A stretch of 64,000 bases of DNA. Origin: Reticulitermes speratus. Taxonomy: Eukaryota > Arthropoda > Insecta > Blattodea > Rhinotermitidae. This document shows, in pieces, positions 1-10,981 of this stretch. The notes beneath the pieces were generated by a model. The model did not search any database. It worked only from the letters and a program-made list of their open reading frames with translations, and was not told the DNA's origin. The stretch is taken from the NCBI GenBank assembly GCA_021186555.1, contig JAJKFL010000006.1, positions 4,492,715 to 4,556,714 on the forward strand. Reading direction: 5' to 3'. Made by a program: the position numbers and the translations under genes. Position 1 is the first letter of the stretch. Every line of letters begins with the position of its first letter.

Positions 1-279
1 CTAAATTGGTCTATTTCAATAAAATTTAGCATCAAATAGTAATTGTGGCCTAAAAATGAAACTTAAAAATGTCCCTCCCATCAATCCTGTTTGGCACATT
101 ACAGACTTGTCTTGTAAATTCCTAGTGGTTGTGGCACTTAATGTCATAAAGGTTTGCCATCCCTGTTGTAGGTATTTTCGTGAAAATCGAATGCTGTGCA
201 GGGAGTCATCTTATATTCAGGTGAATACAGTAAAGACGGCAAAGCGTGTCTTTTAAACATTCCTTTATGTATCCTGTAG

Positions 280-369
280 GTGACAGAGGTGCTGCAAGTG
301 GATGATGATTCACCAGTGAAATTCTCTTTGGATACTGTCTTCTTCACCGAAAAGTATGAAATAGTTTAG
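280..369 (+). CDS. Possible terminal coding exon of an unrecognised gene (5' part outside window)
   Basis: A pyrimidine-rich stretch ending in TAG (277-279) is followed by 29 open codons and a TAG stop (367-369). The peptide begins VTEVLQVDDDSPVKF and ends EKYEIV, an amino-acid mix that looks coding rather than random. No ATG is needed if this is a last exon whose upstream exons lie to the left of the window. An AATAAA lies near 872. I do not recognise the protein. The piece is short, so a chance open stretch remains possible. Confidence 0.35.
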   Translation: MTEVLQVDDDSPVKFSLDTVFFTEKYEIV

Positions 370-2225
370 TTGAGCATGTAGCAACAATATAAGAATAAAT
401 ATGTGGCTTTGTGTAACAACTTGCGTCACTGGCCATCAGCTACACATGAAGGTGATCTGACAGCAGTTTAATTAAGGAAATGAGTTATTTTCTACTCGCA
501 TATTTTGGAAGCACAGTTTGGGCATATCATTCCTCATTTTTATCACCATTCAGAGTTGTGTATTGTGACATGGTCATAGAATCTGTGTGATGCTGCACCA
601 GTTCTCCCTTAAGGACTACAGGTAACCAAATTAAATCTTTCTTGCTGCCATTTTTATGTTGTTTAAGGTAGGTGTGTTCTCTTTTTTCTGTGAGTGTCAG
701 GAGTTTTTGTTATGTACTGGATATTTTTTTTCAGTAGGTTTTCGTAATTTAAAATACATTTTTATTCTATTATTACACCGTAAGTGCAATGTCCCCCCTC
801 TTTTTTGTTATCTTTCACTCCGTGAGTTCTCCAAATGTACATTAATGCTGTTTTTAAAATGCTCACAAAACTTAATAAAACATTGACATTATCTACATAT
901 TAAGTAAAAGATTCATAAAAACTGTTCATATTATTTACATCCAGGCAACGGTCTTTAGTGTGTGTGCCTTCTTAGCCAGACCTGAGGGTGCTACAACATG
1001 TGACTTGGTTCTGATCCATCTTTGATATGCTGAAACCATGTGTGGTCTTTTTATTACATGTTATTGAATAAGGAAGTGGCAGACTGTTTAATTGGTATCT
1101 TTGAACAGAAATTGTGTACTCTTGTTTCCATATAGTGAGATAATTTTATGTGAATGTGGTTATCTTGCAAAAGTCTCAAGAATTCACATGTGTTGAGCCT
1201 GACTCATGTGCAGGAGTAACCTTCCATTTGAGTAGTTCTTTTACCCCTTATTGGCTGTGCATTGCACTATTGAAACTGCAGTTGTGCACAGTTTGGGTGC
1301 ATGAGCACTTTACTTTCTCTGTAGTAACATCATAAACCTCCAGTAAAGATGTAGATGATGGTTAATACAAATTCTTGTACAGAAATGTGATAAGCAGACT
1401 CTTGCTGGCATAAGTTGTACGTTGCCAACACCTACATATAACCGAGAGTGATTTATATTATTGTATTTCATGAGACATATTACAATATTTTCATGTGTGT
1501 GTAGAACAGGTGGGGAAAAAAGAAAATATATATATATACTGTACAGTGTGTCGATACAGAATGTAATTAGAGATATGAAATACAGCACTGAATGACGGTC
1601 AGTACTGTTTCTGATAACATGGAGCTGTATGCAAATAATGCAAGTACACCTTAAATTATACACATGAAAATCTCATATGTTGTTAGTCTTGTAGGGAGTG
1701 ATGCCATGTAGTTTGACGGATAGGAACCAACATTTTAAATGGACCTGGTGCCTCCATCTTCAGGGTCCTACCAAGCTACAGGGCATCATATCAGAGTCCA
1801 TAATTTTGATATTTACAGCTGTGAAGACCTCGGATTTCATGTCTAAGTCACAATGGTCATAACATAAAATGGTATTTTCCAACTTCCAAAAGTAAACTGT
1901 GTAAAAACCTTATTTGTGAAGTTCTGAAATATGAAAACAAATACAGTGTGTGATTCACAGAGTGGACAAGTAAGATGCTGGTCTTTTATGATTTATTACA
2001 AGTAGTAACAATTACAGCTGTGTTGTGCGCGCGCGCGCACGTGTGTGGGTCGTATTTCAAACTTCATAATTTTTTTTTCATTGTCAAGTTTTGAATAAAG
2101 CTGACTGTTGTAACTGCTCATATCTACACTTGCAAGCCCAGACGTTTTCTCTGTTGCCTTTTTTAATAGTATTTAGTATTAGCAGTCCTTACTTGAATAG
2201 TTTACGAATGAAGATTTTGATCCAT
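370..2225. other. No gene recognised; AT-rich non-coding
   Basis: Six-frame reading gives only short ORFs without recognisable motifs. The stretch contains an (AT)n run near 1527-1538 and an alternating GC/GT purine-pyrimidine tract at 2026-2047. It could be the 3' UTR and flank of the gene ending at 369. Confidence 0.5.
2026..2047. repeat. Alternating (GC)n/(GT)n dinucleotide tract
   Basis: About 22 bases of alternating purine-pyrimidine (TGCGCG repeats running into ACGTGTGTG), a simple repeat of the Z-DNA-prone type. Confidence 0.8.
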
Positions 2226-2234
2226 ACTGAACAG

Positions 2235-2522
2235 TGTGGGACACCGGGATAGCATAGTCGGTATAGCGATTATGCAACAGTCTGGATGGTGTAGGCTTTG
2301 CATCCCAGCAGGGGCAAGAGATGTCCAGACTGGTTTTGGGCCCAAACCATCTGTTAAGTGGGTACTGGAGTTCTTTTTTGGAGGTAAGTCGGCCAGTGTG
2401 TGACGCAGGCCACTCACCTCCATCGAGCACCATGGTTAAGAATGAGTGGATCTGTACCTATGCTCCCCCATATGCCTTTATAGTGTGGACAGGGCCAACT
2501 TTACTTTTCTACCTTACCACTG
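2235..2522 (+). repeat. Degenerate tRNA-like SINE copy
   Basis: The first 80 bases resemble a tRNA gene: an A-box-like TAGCATAGTCGGTATAGC and a weak B-box-like segment ending GCATCCC. Further in, CCAGACTGGTTTTGGGCC and a terminal CTTTTCTACCTTACC match a second copy at about 61265-61540 (CCAGACTGGCTTTGGGGCC, ending CTCTACCTTAACC). Two diverged copies of the same 270-290 base layout support a dispersed tRNA-derived SINE family. Ends are approximate. Confidence 0.55.
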
Positions 2523-2639
2523 AGGAGTGTGGAATATGTGTGAGTTATAGAACAGAATGGAATTTATTTACATTCCATAGATCCTTCTTTGGGATAAACA
2601 AAACAGAGATTATATTTAATCTGAAATGAAACACATATT

Positions 2640-3600
2640 AAAATAATTAGGAGTAGATGTGGGTATACAAACATACTTTCCTTCATCCATAGTTGTTGCA
2701 TTCCAACAGGAATTAAAGTCTTTATGGATAAATAACACTTGGAAGAAGGCAGTTATGGCTTGTCTAAGCTGCTGTTCTCACTGGCCCAGACAGGCTGAAG
2801 AAACCCTCTATCCAGTACTATAAACGTGGTTTTTTCTTGTGTACCATGTAAATATTCGTAATTAACCATGATTCACATGATACAACATTGAAAATTACTG
2901 TATACAAGTGAAAATTTTACTTACTGTCACGGTATTGGAAACATTCATGAGCACATTTGAGGGATGTATGCAACAGTGTAATCCAGGTGTGGAATTTATA
3001 CAACATGGCAAATTGTGTGGTTTCCTCTGGCAAGACTCGTGCCAGAAATAAGAGTGGGTAACATTAATACACTTATTAAGCCATACAGTATGATTTTGTA
3101 TACTCAGTATCTGCACAAATATAATTCAGAGGTTTTGAAACGAACGGCTATTGTCACAGTGCCTGTGTAAATCAATCAGATATCTGTCATCCCTGTAAGT
3201 ATCTTCACTTTCCATCCAGTGATGTTTAACTCCTGTCAGGGTAGTTCATATCACCCATATTTCTTGTTGCCCCTCAGCTGCGAGTTTCAGCAGGCTAAGA
3301 CCTACTGTAGTTCATTTTGTGTTAAAATTGTGCAGTTTAAAGGTTCTGATTCATGCCTCTACATACATACGAAAATTTTACACTTTATAACGAGCAGTGC
3401 AGGTAGAAACGTCACCCAAATTGTTATAACCTCAGGTGGCTGATTCCGGCATTTGTAGTGGGCAGAGGAATGGTAAACAAACTCAGTGGTGCAGTCTTCT
3501 GTTCATATGTTTGTTCAGGAACCAAGTGTCTGGGGTACTGTGCTCTGGATAAAATATAACGTGATCCATCCCACTGTGCATGTACAATCAAATAAACTAC
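2640..3600. other. No gene recognised
   Basis: Only short ORFs without motifs. I see no repeat with a partner elsewhere in the window. Confidence 0.5.
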
Positions 3601-3602
3601 AC

Positions 3603-4609
3603 AATAAATTCCATTCAGCACAACTTATATTTAATATTCACTCATACACGACATGTTTCCATCCTTAGATCATCATCAGGTGTGCCATATAAGAAAACTT
3701 TGTACAAGGTAAATGTGTAAAGTGTAAAATTTGTGAGATCTCACAAAATATCAAATAATATGTGAGTAATTGTTACAATGAATATTGTAACTTGTACTTG
3801 TCACAGTTCTGATGCGTAATCTGATATTACAAAATATATGATTTAAAATTTTTAAAAGCTTAAAAACTTAGTTCAAAAATCTTTCAAATTTGTGGATTCT
3901 TGGGTCCTGGTTTCTGATTAAGTATTGGCTTGCAGTAGGGTCAAAGCAGGACGTATGATGGTTGTCGGCTCAAAACTTGCATATTATCCCATTAGATGCA
4001 ATTTCTGTTTGAATGTATTTAAAAATAGATGAGGGCCGAATAATGGCTGTGTAACTGCTCACGTTGGTATAACCCCTTATATATGCTCCGAAAAATTCTC
4101 AGTTCCTGGTCATCTTTCACTATTGTTCTTTCTGGTTATTGTTCATTGTCGAACTCATTAATATCTGAGTTGTATATCAACTTATTTATGGGGTCAACTG
4201 CCGTGTTATCTTCCGAATGTGCACTGTGAGTGACAGCCTGTAACAGTTTCAAGCCGACAACCATCATACGTCCTGCTTTGACCCTACTGCAAGCCAATAA
4301 TTAATCAGAAACCAGGACCCAAGGATCTACAAATTTTAAAGGTTTTTTAACAAAGTTTTTAAGCTTTTAAAAATTTTCAATCAAATATTTTGTAAAATCA
4401 GATTATGTGTCAGAGCTACGATAAGTACAAGTTACAATATTCATGGTAAAAATTACTTGCATATTATTTGATATTTTGTGAGATCTCACAAATTTTACAC
4501 TTTTACCTTGTAGTGTTCTTATATGGCACACCTGATGATGGTCTAAGGACGGAAACATGTCGTGTATGAGTGGATATTAAATATAAGTTGTGCTGAACAG
4601 AATTTATTT
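3603..4609. repeat. Large imperfect inverted repeat (fold-back element), arms about 370-380 bp
   Basis: The left arm starts at AATAAATTCCATTCAGCAC (3603) and is mirrored by GTGCTGAACAGAATTTATT ending at 4609. Inner arm ends are CGTATGATGGTTGTCGGCTC (3954-3973) and its mirror at about 4252-4271, with a loop of about 260 bases between. The right arm contains CTGATGATG (4532-4540), a GTC-TAAG-GAC hairpin and GGAAAC (4551-4556). The left arm carries the mirror image (3655-3679). This core is shared with the palindromes at 24779-24999, 32591-32794, 47706-47911 and 63756-63980. There is no ORF of note inside. Confidence 0.75.
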
Positions 4610-4893
4610 GTGGATAAAATTACCAAACTCTGATTGTGTCACAGTTTAATATTCATCAATATTTAATACATGGTTAAACAAAAAAAACCCTCTTGACCAC
4701 TACTTACATCCAGGATGTCTGGTAACCCATGGGGTTGCCTATTTCTGATGTCTTTATGTACCCCATTACCATTCATAGAAACTTTGTAACTAGTCAAATT
4801 AAGTGAAGTTTGAGGTTCTCAATGGTGTATTTATGTCGCGGCATTTTGACGTGTGAGGCCATACAGTTCAGTATGTTGCACAGTATACGAATG

Positions 4894-4901
4894 TTTTTGA
4901 C
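4894..4901. repeat. Left 8-bp target-site duplication of the hAT element
   Basis: TTTTTGAC immediately before the element's TAGAGGTGGG end. An identical octamer follows the other end at 8008-8015. Eight-base duplications are the hallmark of hAT transposons. Confidence 0.9.
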
Positions 4902-5185
4902 TAGAGGTGGGACGAATCCTAAATTTGCTCGAATCCGAATCCGAATCTTAAAAGGTTCTCGAATCCCTCGAATCTCGAATCTCTCGAATCCTTCATATAA
5001 GAATAATAATAAGAAAAAACTAAAGGGAAAAAGACTTAGTTCTATACCATTTAGTATTTATTTTAAAATTAAAAGTTTTTATTTGAAGCAAAATTTAAAA
5101 TCTGTGTTTAATGAAAAAACACATTTAAGAATACAGTTTTCAAAAATATACCTATATTATTCATTAAGAAGATACAAATAAATGA

Positions 5186-5232
5186 AATAATAATAATATT
5201 AATTATATTAATAATAATAATAATAATAATAC
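5186..5232. repeat. (TAA)n microsatellite
   Basis: Interrupted run of ATA/AAT triplets inside the hAT element, between its left end and the transposase stop codon. Confidence 0.8.
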
Positions 5233-5459
5233 AAATAATATTTTAGTAACAGGTCACATTTTTTACATTTGTGTAGAGGGAGGGGATTATTTCAAGAGTT
5301 AATATATCGTAGATAAACAGTAAACGCTAAACATGGAATACTAAATTCTTTCCAGAAAATGAAGAAAAATAAAAAAACATGTTTATTTTAAGAGTTAATA
5401 AAAATTAAAAACACTAAACACTGAACTCTTTCAGGGCAATCTAAAAGAATCAGAAATCT

Positions 5460-7454
5460 TTAATAGAGATTTTTATGTAAGAACACTAGCATTCGAACTC
5501 GCTCTGGGTCTAGCCTACTTCGTTTTTTATCAGCTATGATACCTGATGTACTGAATAGTCTTTCTGATATTACTGTCGATGGTGGTGTGATTAAAAACTT
5601 TTTAGAGAGTTTCTTTAAATTTTGATATTTTTTGTTGTCCTTCCAGTATTTAAAGATGTCCGCAGATGGTGGAAGCAGTGTTTCTGCTAAGTAAGCATTT
5701 ATTTCTTCTTCAGGAGACAAACTATAACTTTGCTCAGTGCTGGTAGATGGTATCATCAATTGAGAATAGTAACTCCACATGCTATGAACTCCTTGTTGTT
5801 CAGTTGGCGATTTTTGAGTGGTATCTCTTTGACTTTGTTCTGATGACTGCAGATCAGTGTCATCTGCTTGCAAAATACTAATATCAGAAATTTCCATTGT
5901 CAGTGTTGATTTAGCTTGCTCAAGGTTTTCTTTGCTCAAAAATACACTTCCTTTGAATCGGGGATCCAGTATAGTACCAAGAGCATACAATTTTTCTGTT
6001 TCAACAGACTGATAGCGCCTTTTTAGAGATGTAAGCAAGTCATTTCGAAAACGCTGTATGGAACCTAAAGTTGATTTGAAGTTTTGTAGAGCATTAATGG
6101 TGCTATTCACTAAAGGAATTATTTCTGAGATTGTTACTTGACTGGAACTGGCCACAAATGTAGCTCTATCGAACACATCTAGGATTCGTATCACTTCTTC
6201 TATAGTTGTCCACTGTCGAGCACTAAGATTTACCTGAAAATTTAAATCTGAAGCAGATAATAAAACAGCTTGCTTTTGTTCCATGAGACGAGTGAGCAAG
6301 TGAAGCTGAGAATTCCATGTTGTCGGTTCGTCTTGTATCAAACGATGAGGTTTAAGACTTAATTTAGCTTGAAAAGCTCGTAAGACTTTCATGGCTTTAG
6401 AAGAGTTCTTGAAATATCCCACAATACTCCGGCAGGCTGACATTATTTCCTTAATTTCACTGTTGTTAAGTAGACCATCTTTGATAACTAATTGAAAAGT
6501 ATGAGCCAGGCATGGCAAGTGGTCAAAGGTACTGCGTTCTAAAGCTGCAACCATATTCGGGCCATTATCTCTCATGAAACACACAACTTTTTCTAAGATA
6601 TTCCATTCTTTCATAGTGTCGGTTATGAAAGTTTCTATTGAAGATGCTCTATGTGAAACTTCTGCAAAGGGAATGCATTCTAAACACAAGTGATGATACT
6701 CAAAGTTTTCATCTACGAAGTGAACTGTCAAACTGAGGTAATCGTCAGAAGATGTTGATCTCCACATATCTGTTGTGACTCCAATAAACTCGGTTTTTTT
6801 CTAAAAGTTTCTCAACTTCCATTTTTTCTTCTTCATGCATCTCTGGAATTACCTTATGGGCAAAATGTTTTCTGCTTGGGATAATATATCTTGGCTGAAG
6901 GTGATTTATCAACTTTTTAAAACCTTTATCTTCCACTATGGACAATGGTTGGTTATCTTTGCAGATCATTTCGGCGAGTAATCTGGTAATTGTTTTAGCT
7001 CTTTTGTCTCCAGGCTTAAAATGTTGCATTTTATCAACAAATTCTTTCAGAGTCGGTTGGTTAGACGATACTGCTTTGCGTTTTATTGGGGGTGTTTTGA
7101 AAGGGCTTTGTTCTCCATAGAAAGAAGCTGCTGAACGTGGTGTAGAAGTTGAACTAACTGATGGAGGACTCCCAACAACAGCTGGATCATCTGGGTCATT
7201 ATTGTCTTTGAATGGAGAGTCAACTCTGACAGTCAAAGAGCTTAAGGTTGAAGCTGGAGCCAGTAATGGGGATGGTGAACTTCTACCTTTCAGTTCTTGA
7301 AATTTGGATAAATTTTGCCTTTCAAACGTTTCCACATTGCTGAAGTAGTATGTGACCCTTTTCCTCTGGATATTTTTGCAGAACACAGATTGCAATTCGT
7401 ATAATTTTCATTATCCGAAATGTGGAAATAGTTCCAGATATCAGAAGGTGCCAT
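5460..7454 (-). pseudogene. hAT transposase (BED finger + hAT dimerisation), frame broken at least twice
   Basis: On the - strand an ATG at 7454 opens MAPSDIWNYF, followed by a BED-type finger start (CNLC, then the HTTSAMWKRLKG region). Near 7316-7325 the frame slips into the next open frame (to 6745), a low-complexity Ser/Pro linker and a DNA-binding extension ending KLLEK. A second slip falls at the seven-T run 6794-6800, after which the frame continues to 5460: GVTTDMW, catalytic core with MRDNGPNM and CLAHTFQL, and the C-terminal dimerisation block (residues like FKYWKDN, LSKKFL, PSTVISERLFSTSG, R.RM..FLHKNL). Cut-and-paste transposition is the family role. The two shifts make it inactive as read; a homopolymer sequencing error could explain the second. 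The total is about 660 codons, normal for ZBED-like hAT transposases. Confidence 0.9.
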
Positions 7455-7718
7455 CTCATGGGTTGTAGGTTATAGGAAATAAGAGGTTATGCCAGAGGCA
7501 CAAGATAAATCGCTCCCAAGTAAGCGTAAATGCTGTGGTTAGCGATAGAAACCACGTAGGAATAATAAAAAAAGCGTGAGAAACGCTAAGAGTGAGACAA
7601 AAATACAGTCTGGATAACGCCGAGCGTAGACTGATAGCGTGTACAAGTGAGACGCTACGGACAGTTGAGTAGAACTAGAAACGCTGAGCTATAGAGTGAG
7701 TAGCACTAAGTAGTTTAA

Positions 7719-8007
7719 GTTCCTCAAGATTCCGCTAGGTGGCAGAATTTCGCTAGGTTAGGATTCGAAAGACGAAAAAAGCGCAAAGATTCGCGTTTTC
7801 GAATCTCGAATATTATTCAAGATTCGCGGGATTCGAGGATTCGAATATCCGATCCCTAGTTCCTCAAGATTCCTCTAGGTGGCAGAATTTCGCTAGGTTA
7901 GGATTCGAAAGATTCGAAAGACGAAAAAAGCGCAAAGATTCGAGTTTTCGAATCTCGAATATTATTCAAGATTCGCGGGATTCGAGGATTCGAATATCCC
8001 ATCCCTA
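7719..8007. repeat. Tandem duplication of the hAT right terminus (2 x about 140-149 bp)
   Basis: GTTCCTCAAGATTCC starts at 7719 and again at 7859. Both copies run through the GATTCGAAAG and CGAATATCC blocks to GATCCCTA or CATCCCTA. The second copy has an extra GATTCGAAA unit. Only the second copy is followed by the target duplication. Confidence 0.9.
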
Positions 8008-8015
8008 TTTTTGAC
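8008..8015. repeat. Right 8-bp target-site duplication of the hAT element
   Basis: TTTTTGAC directly after the terminal CATCCCTA, identical to 4894-4901. Confidence 0.9.
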
Positions 8016-8324
8016 AAACTTGTTTTCTTCAGCTTTACAGAAAATTCTATTCTGCAGCTATCAACCAACATGATCGTCACTTCCCAGGTGATAATCCTGG
8101 TCAAACTGCATTTATGCATGTGAGAAAGTGGCCAATTTGACACAAAAGTGTCATGTCACATTTCATCATATCAAAAGCACTACAATATGTCATCAAAATT
8201 CTCCCTGCTAAAGCAATGCTTCAAAAGTAACCTACAACATACACACATGGTAATATTATAATTTTATAGTGAAAGTGCTAGTCTGTAAGCACGGAATTTG
8301 AACTGGTTGAATGATCATTGAATC

Positions 8325-9083
8325 AAACTGTGTACACTGAGACTGGGATATCCCAACCACTTTATTGTATCTGCAACATGTTTTGAGCCAGCTGGGCCAT
8401 TATGAAGTTGAATATAAAACAGGTGGAAGTACCAAAAGTTTACAAATATGATCATGTAAAAAAAAAAGGTATATAGATTGAGAGTAAAACTGTGTTGCAT
8501 GATTAAAAGTGGTGTTTTTATGTAATACTATGTTAGGATCACACAGAGGGTTGTTACGATAATTGGGTAATTGTTCAAACTCATGAACACAGGATGGTTG
8601 AAAGGTAATTCCAACTCTGTTCAACAAATGTCTTGTATAAGTGTAGTGTGTGTGTGGTGCTATTATCCCTCTATTTATTGGGACCTTTACGGTGGCAAGT
8701 ATCTTGAGAAGTTCCAACAGACGATATGTAGACAGGATCAAATGACGGGATATAACATAAAGTTATTACATTGTAAATCGCTGAAGTATATACCTATTTA
8801 AAATAATGCATGTTCCTTGCAGTAAGACAGGTCACAGCATATATTCCAACAGGTGCATTACAATTAGATGCAATAATATAAGCATATATTTTATTGTATC
8901 TAATTGTAGTTCTGTTGGAATATACACTGTAATGTATATACCATTTTCTACATTGTCATATTTGTAGACATTTGGTACTTAAACTATTTTATACCATACT
9001 TGATAATGGCACAACTGGGCCAGAACGAGTTGCAGATACAACAAAATAATTGGCGTCCCAACCTCAGTATACACATTTGGTTT
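8325..9083. repeat. Inverted-repeat (fold-back) element with nested hairpin
   Basis: The outer arms are about 130 bases each and mirror one another at roughly 75-80% by eye. The left arm has GTGTACACTGAG, TTGTATCTGCAAC, GCCATTATGAAGT and TACAAATATGA. The right arm (8940-9083) holds their complements. A tighter hairpin (8841-8852 ATATTCCAACAG against 8912-8923) lies inside. The right arm includes TGATAATGGC...GGGCCAGAAC, a worn version of the TGANGATG...GAAAC core seen in the other palindromes. The 8500-8830 interior has no recognised gene. Confidence 0.65.
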
Positions 9084-9640
9084 GCTTTAATGTCAGATAA
9101 AACGGACGCAGCAGAAAAATAACATTGCGAGGTGGCTGAATGAATTGCATCCTAACAGTCAACAGTCTCCCGTCAGGTGAGTACTTGCTTGAAGTATATG
9201 ATCTGTGACTGGAAGGCCAACCCGGTAACTTTTTATTTATAAGAAAACGAATGGAAAGGATTGGTCAATAGGGCGTTTAAAGAACTAACTATTACATAAA
9301 CTGTCAACAGGTCTAATTTGTGGCTACATTTATGAACACAAAAATACGATATAGAAATAACCACGATACTAACGTAACAAATCATTACTTAATCCGTGGA
9401 AATGATCGTGGATTTACGTAACAGACTAAATAACCGAGAGACACCCGTTCTAAAATACCTAAAATGCCGCAAATTAACATACGGAGTCAAACATTACTAA
9501 CATAAGAAGTTGCTGACTTCCAGACAAATGCACTTAAATAATTTGAGAAACAGAGGACCTTGCGGCGAATCTATACTGAAATCAATGTGTTACATGCCAT
9601 CAGCTACGTTTATCCCATTAGCATGCGCAACGTCATAGAT
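9084..9640. other. Left flank of the gene array; nothing recognised
   Basis: Non-coding in all frames. No match to the array spacers until about 9643, where GATTACGTCATGGTTTAAGTA begins the duplicated unit. Confidence 0.5.
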
Positions 9641-10981
9641 TGAGCAGATTACGTCATGGTTTAAGTACGGACACACTTTTTCATGTGCACTTAAACATAC
9701 CAACTCATACTCATTGGCATTTGTTGATCGTCATTGCCACCCACGCTAACGCCTGTATGTATTTCGTCGTTGGGATGGGCCGGTGTTTTGATTTGGATTG
9801 TGGTGTGTGACGTGTTGGAACTTGTCAACGTCGTTAGAGGTGAAATACATTTTGTACAAGTAACGTAAGTTGCTAGAAGGAGAATTACCGCTATTAGGAT
9901 AGAAGAATCCACGCTTTACTGAAATTTGCTGATTCAGCTTAGTTATCTTCGGTACGCATGTAGTGATAGCATGTGCAATAGTACAGTTTACTGAAACCAA
10001 TCGTATTATGGTATTTTTAAATTATAGATGCATGCCTGTAACTGGCAAGATTCAATCAAACGTTTTCAGGTTCTCTGGCGTATTTTATAGAAAAAGACGT
10101 GCAAGTGACTTGTTCTTGAAAAAGTGTCCCATATAAGGGGTCCCATAGCATGCCCACATGATCCTTGATGTGATCATCCATATACGATTTGGTGAAGAGT
10201 ACAAATTATAGACCTAATGAGTCATTTGAATTATTTGCTTATGCCCCCAATTAGTTTGTGTAACTGAGAGTATACTGTAGTTAAGTGCTGTGAATAATCA
10301 TGTTTTCAGAACTGTCAGCAATGGCTAGTGAAGGCGATAAGTTGGATGTCATAATATTTGGTGCAACAGGCTTTACAGGCAAGGTTGCTGTGTATGAAAT
10401 AGTCAAGTTAGCCAAGGAGAAGAGTATCACATGGGTATTTCTGGAAGGAATAGAAATAAGTTGGATAATGTACTGAAGGAAGTTGAAGAAAAAACAGGTA
10501 ACTATTTAGGCCAAGCTAATGTAGATAGTTTCAAGACTTCTTTTGCTTCAAAATCTTCATGGTTCTTAATTAATTAACACTTCAAAGTACTGCTGTTTCC
10601 TTAACAAAGAAAGTATTTGTGAGTCAACATTTTAATATAATCTTAATATATACCTTATATTTTGTACATTCCTTTCTTCGGAAGTGGTGCAGAATTTAGG
10701 TCATATTACAGCAGGATTGCCAAAGCAAAATGAAAACTCAAGTCCGGCTGTCAGTATACATAAAGAAACACAAATTGAATTCCACCAAAGTTGAGGTTTT
10801 GTATTAGTGACAAATCACATTCAACAACATAAATATGAGCCAGTGTATTCCAACAAGTCTGGGAAGACGTAAGTTACTGTCACCTTTGTTTATTATGGTT
10901 TCCTGCATATCTGACAACAATAACAGGGCACAAGTGAGGGTATGTATGATGGTTATACTGGTTTGGTCACAAATATATATA

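Larger units (their letters stand above)
4902..8007 (-). mobile_element. hAT-superfamily DNA transposon, 3.1 kb, ends and TSD preserved
   Basis: Terminal inverted repeats are TAGAGGTGGGACGAATCC at 4902 and, read on the opposite strand from 8007, TAGGGATGGGATATTCGAATCC. The subterminal regions are packed with CGAATC/GATTCG repeats. Exact 8-bp TTTTTGAC duplications flank it. It carries one transposase in - orientation (5460-7454). The right end is tandemly duplicated (7719-7858 and 7859-8007), so two copies of the terminal sequence sit in a row and only the outer one abuts the target duplication. An AT-rich TAA microsatellite lies near 5186-5232. Confidence 0.92.

Noticed and set aside
4810..5181. 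123-codon + strand ORF over the left end of the hAT element
   Set aside because: Runs from host flank across the terminal inverted repeat into AT-rich DNA; Ile/Lys/Asn-rich composition and no motif.
8400..8741. Minus-strand ORF of 113 codons inside the 8.3-9.1 kb inverted repeat
   Set aside because: Some coding look (HTHYTYTRHLLNRVG), but no family I can name, and it overlaps the arm. Not enough to call a gene.
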